Source: a virus. Taken from it: a DNA stretch of 30,090 nucleotides. Where the stretch lies: the IMG/VR virus record IMGVR_UViG_3300009164_000241, positions 1-30,090 of that record. One strand, given 5' to 3'. The notes under the pieces were generated by a model. The model did no database searches. It was not told the origin of the DNA and saw nothing but the letters and a program-made list of their open reading frames with translations. Shown here one piece after another: positions 23,185-30,090 of this stretch (the first letter of the stretch is position 1; each line of letters begins with the position of its first letter). The translations under genes and the position numbers were made by a program.

Positions 23185-24264
23185 TTATTGAAAACCAATC
23201 TCATTTTTATGACCTGTGAAATTTCTATTCTTCAAAACGTCAATTAGTTTAGTTGGTTTTTTGACTTTAATTTTACTTTTCAGATGTTTATTAAGTTCCT
23301 TAATTTTATTAACTTCTAATTCCTCAACATTGATAATATCAATTAAATTATTACAATCCAATAAAATGTGGTCAATGTCACTAACATCTGATAAATTTAA
23401 AACAGCTACAATATGTAGTTTTAGAGTATCTGAGTCTAGTCCATCTACTAATTGTAAAATATTGTTTGTAAATATATTAGATTTTGAATAAATTTCACTA
23501 AAATAAATATCGGAATCATCTAATATAATAACAGAATCAGGGTTTTTATTAATAAAACTCCTAAAATCGGGATTGATAATTGTAGTTTCAAACATACTAC
23601 AAGGTATGAAAATAAATTTTTTATCAATTTTGCTTGATAGGTATTTTACCAAAGTAGTTTTACCAGTTCCCCTTTCACCATGAATAATTGATAATCCTTT
23701 TTTATTATTTTTTATAGACTTAGAAAGCTTATTTACTTTTTTCAGTGTTTGATCATTAAAATATAAGTCAATATTTTCTATATCCGAATCCAAAAAACTA
23801 ATAGATTGATCTTCCAATCCAGTAGTACCAATTGAAACTGTATAGGTATTTGATTTTTCTTCTGGGTTTTTCGAATCTATAGCTTCTTCTAATTCATAAA
23901 TTTTTTCTAAAAAGTCATTTAGAGATTCTTCACCATTTTTATTATAAATAAAACATATTTCTGTTACAATACACTCTTCTGATTCTGAGTCAAATTGTGT
24001 ATATGATAAAAATACATCATCATTTAATTTTGTAAAAATTTTTTTATTTACTAAATTACCTTCATTAGTTGGGAAGACCTCAATCAAAATACAATTATCA
24101 ACTATATTTGAGTCTGATAAAATTTTTTCAAAATCCTCAAAATTAACAGTTTGGTAAAGATTTATTTTATTTGGTCTTTCGCCAAATATATTCCAGGCAT
24201 ACAAATAGTCATTTAAGACAAAATCTTCTTTATTGACATTTATGTTTAAGTTGCTTTTTTTCAT
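23185..24264 (-). CDS. AAA+ ATPase (359 aa)
   Basis: The C-terminal half is an AAA+ module: Walker A GERGTGKTT (196-204), Walker B SVIILDDSD (244-252) and a sensor-1-like VLN (288-290). The region where an arginine finger normally sits (after the second hydrophobic strand) reads DIDHILLDCNN with no arginine, so inter-subunit hydrolysis may be altered. Residues 1-165 are a non-ATPase domain without a recognised match, beta-rich and acidic. Members of this general type occur in T4-like phages as chaperone- or remodelling-type ATPases of unknown target. The last residues are NEIGFQ; an IGF tripeptide is what Clp ATPases use to dock on ClpP, but here it is terminal and may be chance. Confidence 0.82.
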   Translation of the reverse strand: MKKSNLNINVNKEDFVLNDYLYAWNIFGERPNKINLYQTVNFEDFEKILSDSNIVDNCILIEVFPTNEGNLVNKKIFTKLNDDVFLSYTQFDSESEECIVTEICFIYNKNGEESLNDFLEKIYELEEAIDSKNPEEKSNTYTVSIGTTGLEDQSISFLDSDIENIDLYFNDQTLKKVNKLSKSIKNNKKGLSIIHGERGTGKTTLVKYLSSKIDKKFIFIPCSMFETTIINPDFRSFINKNPDSVIILDDSDIYFSEIYSKSNIFTNNILQLVDGLDSDTLKLHIVAVLNLSDVSDIDHILLDCNNLIDIINVEELEVNKIKELNKHLKSKIKVKKPTKLIDVLKNRNFTGHKNEIGFQ

Positions 24265-24273
24265 AATAAAATT

Positions 24274-24282
24274 TATATATAT
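24274..24282 (-). promoter_or_regulatory. Late-type TATA promoter box (ATATATATA)
   Basis: CATATATATAAATTTTATT precedes the ATG of the AAA+ gene on the minus strand. The box is palindromic and sits in a 40-base divergent gap, so it might also serve the small plus-strand gene at 24305. Confidence 0.5.
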
Positions 24283-24304
24283 GGTATTGAAAATTGTTTG
24301 AAGT

Positions 24305-24475
24305 ATGACTGCAAAAGAAAAAGAATCGATTTTAATAGTTAGTAAGTTTTTAGCTGTGTGTAAAGAAGATTCTGATAAGTTCTCTGTTATGAGAAATTAT
24401 TTGCACAATAAAATTACTAAACTATTAGAAAATAAGAGAAAGGAGTTATCTAAATCAGAGTTTAGGTCCTTCTGA
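24305..24475 (+). CDS. Small helical protein (56 aa)
   Basis: The ORF from ATG 24305 to TGA 24473-24475 fills a gap between minus-strand genes. It would give a short basic helical protein (TAKEKESILIVSKFLAVCKE at the start, then MRNYLHNKITKLLENKRKEL). No family is recognised. It is divergent from the AAA+ gene and overlaps the 3' end of the convergent 80-aa gene by 21 bases, a layout repeated by other plus-strand genes here. No Shine-Dalgarno is seen. The amphipathic helix pattern supports coding. Confidence 0.55.
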   Translation: MTAKEKESILIVSKFLAVCKEDSDKFSVMRNYLHNKITKLLENKRKELSKSEFRSF

Positions 24476-24697
24476 AAACCCTAAATTTGGACCACCGATT
24501 GTTGGTAACCCAAAAGTTGGAATTTCTCCTAGTTGTTGTATTGGGTTATTAAATAGACCCTTTTGTTTTTCCTCATCAATCAACTTCATTAAAAACTCTT
24601 TCTGAGCTTTTTCATATTTTTTTCTTTCTTGTTGAATAATGTTATTTCTTTTAGCGACCCTTTTCTTGTGATCTTTTTTAGTTTTAGACTTTGCCAT
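24455..24697 (-). CDS. Small Lys-rich protein of unknown function (80 aa)
   Basis: The first 50 residues are a highly charged, mostly basic helix (AKSKTKKDHKKRVAKRNN, then KKYEKAQKEFLMKLIDEEKQ). The last 30 are Gly/Pro-rich and flexible (TFGLPTIGGPNLGFSEGPKL). The charge suggests nucleic-acid or capsid contact; there is no family match. A weak CATATAACT box is upstream (24719-24726). Confidence 0.65.
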   Translation of the reverse strand: MAKSKTKKDHKKRVAKRNNIIQQERKKYEKAQKEFLMKLIDEEKQKGLFNNPIQQLGEIPTFGLPTIGGPNLGFSEGPKL

Positions 24698-24734
24698 AAA
24701 ATTATTTTTAATTTTTAGTTATATGAAATTGTGA

Positions 24735-27700
24735 TTAAAAGTTAAAGGTATATTGTAAATCTTTATTTTCCTCCATAAATTTATCTAATTCTTGTTGATC
24801 TAATTCTAAAACACTTCTACCATCAGAGGTTTTTATATCATAAATAAAATTAAAACTACTTTCAGTATCTTCATTGACTGATGGATTTTTAGCTATACCC
24901 GAACCAGTTTCACCTTGACTCATATCAGGTAAAGTCAAATTCAATAGATTTACTATATCTTTTGGTGATAAATCATTATTTGAACCTTTACAGAGTGTAA
25001 TATATGGTGGTTTTATAACAATCCATCTTCCACTTTCTGGATCAACTAGTCCAAAGATAGACCAAATTAAATCAATAAATGAATTTATTATTGCTTCAAT
25101 CAAGCAAAGTATTGAATTTAAGATTAATACTGGTATTGATATCGGAAATTTTACATTTATACCACCAGGTAATCCAGATCCGAATGTCATAGCATAATAT
25201 TGATCATATGTGAAAGTTGGGAATGTAATCCAAGGTAATTTTATAATTTCATTCATATCAAAACTTGATTTTGTCTTGGCTCTTAGACTTGGTAACCAAA
25301 CAGTGAAATAAGTTTCTATATCAAAAAGTATTCCAGCCATAGCAAACATACTATTTTTACTAACAGGACTAAAAAAATCTAATAACCATTTAAATGAAAG
25401 AAAATTTATAATTTGCCCAGGAAGTGCAAATGGGTTAGTAAGTGACTTGAAAAAGTTAAGAATGAATTTAATTATGCCAATGACTACTTTTAATGGTAAA
25501 GTAACCAAATTCAACATAAAGTCTAATAGTGGCTGTGTGGCAAATACCCCTTGTAATCTTCTGAGAGAAGCTAGTTTTTCTTTTATCAATTTATTATTTG
25601 AGTCTATTTTGCCAGCATCTTCTAAAATTTTAATAGCCTTACTAATACTTTCACTATCACCAATTGATTGTAATTCATCTGCTTCTTGAATCATTTTTTG
25701 GACTTCTTCTGTCAAATATATGTAAGTATAATCAACGCCTTCTTTGAAAACACCTGTTGAATATTGAATTGAAACCTCCTCTATTGTTTGGATTCCGCCA
25801 GCCTCAGTTCTAATTTCATTTTTTACTATTAATGGTCCCTTTGGATTCAAATTTGCATTATAAAGATTTGAGGATTGGATTTGTTTATTGATGTTATCAC
25901 TAGTCAATCCTAAAAATTCTGGTATAGTTTTGGAACTACTTGAAGCAAATCTATTTATACTAAAGATCAATTTAAAAGGTACTTTTGGTTCTGTACTTAT
26001 AAGACTACTTAGATTTGTTTCTAATCCAAATGCGATTCCAGGTAGTCCTTTTAAAATTGGGGCATCTCCAAATAATCGAATTGTGGCTGATCCATCTAAA
26101 ACAAATTTACCCCTACCATTATCATCGACATAAACATAGTTTTTCAATAGAGAGGCATTTAAAAAAGTTTTTAGATTTTGTTTTGCTACTTGAATTTTCG
26201 CTAAATCGTTTTTAGCATCTTTTAACTTCTCTGTGTATGTTTTTAATTCTTTTAATTGTTCAATAAAATCTTTTGATAGGTATCCAAACTTTGGGACTTC
26301 AGTACCAAAATCATCACCCAATTTAGCAATAATTATATCAGTAACAAAAGAAGCTGGATTTCTAATAAGATTTAAAAATGATTGAATTGCTGGTATTAAT
26401 TTAGTTGCTATTCTTATAACTAATCTTATAAATTTAGGAATAACTCTGAAAATATCCTTAAAAGTGTAACTACCACCACCACCACCTCTGGTTCCACTTC
26501 CTTTATTACTACCACTATTATTATTTCTATCATTCTCTGAAAGTAGTGGGTTTGTATTTTTAGATTTAAGAACAGCTTCTATTATATAGAATGTTTCAAC
26601 ATCATCAATAAATCTTTGAAACCTGTATATTTGATCAACCTCCTGTGTTGATGATTCACCAGGCTCTTCACTAACATTTGGTGTACCATATTCCCCCTTT
26701 GATAGGGGTCCTGGTATTCTTAACTGTTCATTTGTTATATTTACCTCACTTATAATTCTTGGTTTAGCTGTACCAGTACTAACATCTTCAATTCTTATTT
26801 GGTTTGGTACCGATTGCTGTGATACTAAACTTATTTGGTTAGTAGTTGGGTTGTATAAAAGATTGTTTATTTGGCCATCATTTGGAATAAAAAATTCAAA
26901 TGATATATTTTTTTCAATACCATAAAATCTGTTTTGTGAGTCTACATAAACAACTTCACCATTATAATTTATTTGATACAGTTTTGGATTATTAAACCCA
27001 GATTCTGAGAATAATGTTTCTCTTTTATTTAACGGTGGTCCAAAAGTATCCAAAGTAGCTGGTCGCCATTCGTTAACTGTTTCATTATAATTTTCTTCTT
27101 TTAATTTATAATAATCTCCTGATTGTACAAATTTATATCTTTTTGATTGAGAATAACTCCAGTATTCATTTTTAAATTTGTCTGGTATATTAGTTTGAAA
27201 AGTTGTTATTGGGAATTGAGTATTTCCAGTATCATAAGTCTGTCCAATTTCCAATATCGCAAACCTAAGTTTACCATCCTCATTAAAGTAGTCAACTGTC
27301 AAACTAGTCTGATCTAAAGACACAGAGTATTTATCACCACTTTTTACAAAAAAACCTATTTTTTGTCCGTCAGATATTTGGATAGTCATATTCTTCCTCA
27401 AGAACCTTCTTATGACAGCTGATTTTTCCGGAGTCCCAACAGTATCCAAAAAAGTTATATTAGTAGTTGAATCACATTTTATGATTTTCATATCATATTC
27501 TGCTTCAGGGTCTATCCAAACATTTTTTGTATTCTTCTTGGGTTTATAGGCATATGCAGATTTCATAAACTTATCCTTATCGATGAGTTTTCTAGTATTG
27601 TCACCTTGTCCAGATAAATTCAAGAAATTATTTGTTAATAACCCTTCTAATTGAATAACTAAACTTCCAAGTGGTCCATAATCTGAAAGGATTGAATTTA

Positions 27701-29003
27701 AACTAGATAAAGTTTCTTGTTTTGTATTAACTTCATTTCCATTTTCATCTAAATAAGTTTGGGGTCCTTCACCAATTGATTTATCAAGTGACTTTGATGT
27801 TGTTTCCAAATAATAACTTTTATAAAATTCTAATATGGATCTAGTTTTATCTGAATTCAAAGCTATCACTTGTTGTCCTTTCTTTATAAATTTACCATCA
27901 CCCTCAACTTCAATTATTGGCCCTTCATTTTCATATTTTTTAATCTTCCATTCTATAGGCACATCCACACCAAGTATGTTTACTGATTCTGGTTTTCCTG
28001 GTCCACCAACATTAGTAACTTCAACTCCCAAAATACTAGCAAAGTAGACAAAATCAAAGTCATTACCTGGTTTTAATTGTGGCCAAGCATTATTTTGGTA
28101 TTTATCAACAATCCAAGGTAATTTATCCTTTACTTGACCTAGTGTCAGTAATTCCCAATCTTTATTATAAACTCCTAGAACTATTGTTTCATCTTTTCCA
28201 GTATCATCCTCATCTTCTATTGTAGTGCTTTGTGAACCTATAATTGGATCAAACTCCTCAAACAAATCTTTATATATGTAATTATATTGAACATTTTCCT
28301 TAAACTCACCTGTTGAATATAGTATAGATTGTGTTATGGCTATATAAGGTGGTGGAAAGGGAATTGTCATTGTTTCTGGTTTTGATGCGTTAATAACATC
28401 AGCACTTAGTTTATTTTCAGAAAGTTTATTTTTTGGCCCAGGTTTACCAACAAACTTATCTAAGGTATCTAAACCCTTGGAAACACCACCACCATCTTGT
28501 CCCTCTCCTTGATATCCAAGAGCTCTTTTGTTTCCTCTTGGTTTTTTTGATTTACCGAGTAACCCTAATACATGAGCCACTATATCTTCTATTATAACGA
28601 AGTGGTCTATAACCAATTTTGCAATTGTAATATAGGGTTTTTGTGTTTCAAAAATAGATTGTATTAAGGCTTTTTCAAGAGCATCTAATCCACCTAAATT
28701 ATTAGATGTTTTACCAACGCTTATAGAAGAAGGTGGGGTGAATTTCCCATCTTTAAAAAATTGATCTATATTATCCCCAATATTAACAGCACTTACCTTG
28801 TTATAAACTAAAAGAGTATCTTTATTCTTTATTTTGGACAAGGATTTTTTATGATATTTCTCATTTATTTTTTTAGCAATACCGAGATCGCCATCTACAA
28901 ACTTTCTAAGAAATGGTATATTTGGTACAAATAAAATAGGAAGTCTATTTGGTTCTTCACTAGTAAAACTTGGGATATTTGGTATTGAAAACTTGATTGC
29001 CAT
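24735..29003 (-). CDS. Very large virion structural protein (1422 aa), probably baseplate/tail
   Basis: The open frame reaches 29075, but the ATG at 29003 (MAIKFSIPNIPSF) is preferred: an AATATATA box lies just upstream, and the longer start would overlap the neighbour. No enzyme motif is seen. The chain alternates beta-rich stretches, a Gly/Ser loop (GSGTRGGGGGSYTF) and hydrophobic helical stretches (FIRLVIRIATKLIPAIQSFL; VVIGIIKFILNFF; VLILNSILCLIEAIINSFID) near the C-terminus. Three PYI-type motifs recur (PYITIA, PYIAIT, PYITLC), and a 19-residue segment is duplicated (YSTGEFKENVQYNYIYKDL and YSTGVFKEGVDYTYIYLTE). Size, composition and strand agree with the baseplate module. It may be a wedge or fibre-base component; I cannot name a T4 counterpart. 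Confidence 0.75.
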   Translation of the reverse strand: MAIKFSIPNIPSFTSEEPNRLPILFVPNIPFLRKFVDGDLGIAKKINEKYHKKSLSKIKNKDTLLVYNKVSAVNIGDNIDQFFKDGKFTPPSSISVGKTSNNLGGLDALEKALIQSIFETQKPYITIAKLVIDHFVIIEDIVAHVLGLLGKSKKPRGNKRALGYQGEGQDGGGVSKGLDTLDKFVGKPGPKNKLSENKLSADVINASKPETMTIPFPPPYIAITQSILYSTGEFKENVQYNYIYKDLFEEFDPIIGSQSTTIEDEDDTGKDETIVLGVYNKDWELLTLGQVKDKLPWIVDKYQNNAWPQLKPGNDFDFVYFASILGVEVTNVGGPGKPESVNILGVDVPIEWKIKKYENEGPIIEVEGDGKFIKKGQQVIALNSDKTRSILEFYKSYYLETTSKSLDKSIGEGPQTYLDENGNEVNTKQETLSSLNSILSDYGPLGSLVIQLEGLLTNNFLNLSGQGDNTRKLIDKDKFMKSAYAYKPKKNTKNVWIDPEAEYDMKIIKCDSTTNITFLDTVGTPEKSAVIRRFLRKNMTIQISDGQKIGFFVKSGDKYSVSLDQTSLTVDYFNEDGKLRFAILEIGQTYDTGNTQFPITTFQTNIPDKFKNEYWSYSQSKRYKFVQSGDYYKLKEENYNETVNEWRPATLDTFGPPLNKRETLFSESGFNNPKLYQINYNGEVVYVDSQNRFYGIEKNISFEFFIPNDGQINNLLYNPTTNQISLVSQQSVPNQIRIEDVSTGTAKPRIISEVNITNEQLRIPGPLSKGEYGTPNVSEEPGESSTQEVDQIYRFQRFIDDVETFYIIEAVLKSKNTNPLLSENDRNNNSGSNKGSGTRGGGGGSYTFKDIFRVIPKFIRLVIRIATKLIPAIQSFLNLIRNPASFVTDIIIAKLGDDFGTEVPKFGYLSKDFIEQLKELKTYTEKLKDAKNDLAKIQVAKQNLKTFLNASLLKNYVYVDDNGRGKFVLDGSATIRLFGDAPILKGLPGIAFGLETNLSSLISTEPKVPFKLIFSINRFASSSSKTIPEFLGLTSDNINKQIQSSNLYNANLNPKGPLIVKNEIRTEAGGIQTIEEVSIQYSTGVFKEGVDYTYIYLTEEVQKMIQEADELQSIGDSESISKAIKILEDAGKIDSNNKLIKEKLASLRRLQGVFATQPLLDFMLNLVTLPLKVVIGIIKFILNFFKSLTNPFALPGQIINFLSFKWLLDFFSPVSKNSMFAMAGILFDIETYFTVWLPSLRAKTKSSFDMNEIIKLPWITFPTFTYDQYYAMTFGSGLPGGINVKFPISIPVLILNSILCLIEAIINSFIDLIWSIFGLVDPESGRWIVIKPPYITLCKGSNNDLSPKDIVNLLNLTLPDMSQGETGSGIAKNPSVNEDTESSFNFIYDIKTSDGRSVLELDQQELDKFMEENKDLQYTFNF
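25707..25763 (-). repeat. Second copy of a 19-residue segment within the 1422-aa protein
   Basis: YSTGVFKEGVDYTYIYLTE, the partner of the copy at 28263-28319. A 14-base stretch (CACCTGTTGAATAT on the plus strand) is identical in both. Confidence 0.8.
28263..28319 (-). repeat. First copy of a 19-residue segment within the 1422-aa protein
   Basis: YSTGEFKENVQYNYIYKDL, about 850 residues before the partner copy. Twelve of 19 positions are identical, which points to an ancient internal domain duplication. Confidence 0.8.
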
Positions 29004-29011
29004 AATAATTT

Positions 29012-29019
29012 TATATATT
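29012..29019 (-). promoter_or_regulatory. Late-type TATA promoter box (AATATATA)
   Basis: AATATATAAAATTATT leads into the ATG at 29003 on the minus strand; its position supports that start over the one at 29075. Confidence 0.6.
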
Positions 29020-29031
29020 ATGGCACATGTT

Positions 29032-29349
29032 CTACATCCTTTGACTCCAAATTGATCTTGGGTTATTAACTTCAACCCCCTTATTCCAATGACCTACTCT
29101 TAAATTTCTGTCATTATTAAATTCACCCCTCAATCTTCCATATCTCAAATCAGTTAAATAAATATGGAATTGTTCAACATAATCATTCTCATCTATTGGT
29201 TCTTTAAAGTATTCTTCGTTAGATTCAAATCCATCTATACTCTGTATAACACCGAATCCCCACCCATGAGTTTTTTTAAGCATTCTTATGATTTTATCAT
29301 AATCATACTTATCTTCGAACATTTCAAAGAACTTTTTAATCTTGTTCAT
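29032..29349 (-). CDS. Unknown small protein (105 aa)
   Basis: It begins with the basic/aromatic tag MNKIKKFFEMFED, then a helix, then a compact region rich in Gly, Trp and Tyr (THGWGFGVIQSIDGFESNEE; YLTDLRYGRLRGEF; RVGHWNKGVEVNNP) that looks like a small beta-rich domain. No family is recognised. It overlaps the preceding gene by 14 bases and ends 28 bases before the 1422-aa gene. Confidence 0.72.
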   Translation of the reverse strand: MNKIKKFFEMFEDKYDYDKIIRMLKKTHGWGFGVIQSIDGFESNEEYFKEPIDENDYVEQFHIYLTDLRYGRLRGEFNNDRNLRVGHWNKGVEVNNPRSIWSQRM

Positions 29350-30090
29350 TTGATGAACCTTTCATTTTATCGGAAATCAATAAGTTAAAATTATCAACAG
29401 GCTCAAACTTGTATTTAGCAGATAACTTACCAGACATTTCACCACCACTAAACTTAACATCTATATCACAATTAACAAGTGGTTGGTTATCCAATTCTAA
29501 TCTCAACTTTATAGTAAAGTCATTTTTCTCCTCATCTTCTTGATTAACTATTAATTTAACATGGTAATCAAATTTTATAGTTAAATCATCATAGAACTCT
29601 CTGAAGAATTTCCTAGAAGGCACTTGATAAAAGTCACTTCCTTTTTTACCCAAGTAGTAAGTAGATCTTTCTAAACAACCTAATTTTTCAACAAAGGTTT
29701 TGATCAACTTCATTTTAACATTACCATCTGCTTGTTTAAAACCATCATCTAATTTCTTTATATCATCTTGACTATTTTTGAGTAAAGATTCTGTCATTAG
29801 ATGTTCTAGTATTTTAGAGTTTAATAAAAATATTTTAACTTCCATCCACTCATTATAAACCCTTTCAACATCTAAAAAACAAGATTCCTTATTTTTCCAT
29901 ATTTCAGACATTAGATCTGAGAATTTAAGAATGTTTTTATCGAACTCTCTTATATGTTCTCCAATATTTTTGAATCTCATATCCCTATGCTTCAATTCAA
30001 AATACTCAAAATGACCTAATGTATCAATTCTATCAGCATCGATAAATTTTTCAATGTGGACTTGTATTGGTTTATTGGCATTTTCATAGA
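29336..30090 (-). CDS. Unknown protein, 5' end cut by the window edge
   Basis: The frame has no ATG-based start at 29995 (that codon is TTG) and stays open to the right edge, with coding-like sequence (VHIEKFIDADRIDTLGHFEY). The gene therefore starts outside the window. The visible part has about 250 residues. The first 120 are helical and charged. The last 100 are beta-rich (FYDDLTIKFDYHVKLIVNQE, then KNDFTIKLRLELDNQPLVNC and KFSGGEMSGKLSAKY), with alternating strands as in a small beta sandwich. No motif or family recognised. The end overlaps the next gene by 14 bases. Confidence 0.75.
   Translation of the reverse strand, partial: YENANKPIQVHIEKFIDADRIDTLGHFEYFELKHRDMRFKNIGEHIREFDKNILKFSDLMSEIWKNKESCFLDVERVYNEWMEVKIFLLNSKILEHLMTESLLKNSQDDIKKLDDGFKQADGNVKMKLIKTFVEKLGCLERSTYYLGKKGSDFYQVPSRKFFREFYDDLTIKFDYHVKLIVNQEDEEKNDFTIKLRLELDNQPLVNCDIDVKFSGGEMSGKLSAKYKFEPVDNFNLLISDKMKGSSNEQD

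Noticed and set aside
29004-29075. 24-residue N-terminal extension of the 1422-aa protein
   Set aside because: It overlaps the upstream gene by 44 bases and lies upstream of the AATATATA box; the ATG at 29003 with MAIKFSIPNIP is more natural.
29993-29995. TTG start of the last minus-strand gene
   Set aside because: The frame is open with coding-like sequence to the window edge, so the gene is truncated instead of starting at a rare codon.
1-30090. tRNA genes, CRISPR arrays, IS elements, att sites
   Set aside because: No cloverleaf-like segment, regular direct repeat array, transposase or flanking inverted repeats were found by reading; very short or degenerate cases could be missed.

Overview
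This is a strongly AT-rich, gene-dense stretch of a large myovirus (contractile-tailed phage) genome with T4-like parts. The T4 hallmarks are a clear UvsW helicase, a gp5-type baseplate hub/spike protein with an N-terminal OB domain, a gp27/gpD-type hub protein, a gp53-like LysM-containing wedge protein, and late-type TATA promoters directly in front of start codons. The likely host is a Bacteroidota bacterium. The evidence is a 76-aa protein that closely resembles the short histone H1/Hc1-like proteins of that phylum, an almost total lack of Shine-Dalgarno sequences, and one promoter that fits the Bacteroidota TAnnTTTG -7 element. The host call is an inference.

Layout. (1) 1-1862: the tail of a plus-strand gene, a small unknown plus-strand gene, a bidirectional terminator, then a minus-strand pair: a very acidic protein followed by a HAD-fold hydrolase. 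(2) 1947-5724: a plus-strand island with a ClpP-type peptidase and then an overlapping chain of a 43-aa zinc-finger ORF, a Vsr/EDxHD-like homing endonuclease and uvsW. A minus-strand gene for a small charged protein lies between them (2640-2972). (3) 5721-15045: a tight minus-strand virion module of five co-oriented genes, transcribed in the order 679-aa baseplate protein, gp53-like, gp27-like hub fused to a GH19-type lysin domain, 788-aa tube-fold-like baseplate protein, gp5-like spike with a C-terminal L,D-transpeptidase-like domain. (4) 15112-20012: mixed strands, with a complete DHH phosphoesterase, an amidoligase fused to a pentapeptide-repeat tail, and several unknowns. (5) 19998-24697: minus-strand small and medium genes. 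These include a short protein whose C-terminal half recalls HK97-fold capsid proteins, an Hc1-like DNA-binding protein, a four-helix membrane/coiled-coil protein and an AAA+ ATPase, plus a small plus-strand gene. (6) 24735-30090: a 1422-aa structural protein, a small unknown gene, and a gene that runs off the right edge.

How it fits together. The baseplate module appears to carry two different cell-wall-active domains at the tip of the tail, one on the hub and one on the spike, instead of the single T4 lysozyme. UvsW, the DHH enzyme and the Hc1-like protein belong to DNA or nucleotide handling. The ClpP, amidoligase and HAD proteins are enzymes whose phage role is not obvious. Most transcription units have their own AATATATA-type box a short way before the ATG, so much of the window is probably expressed late. 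No tRNA, CRISPR array, insertion sequence or att site was found, and no gene-free stretch exceeds about 120 bases.
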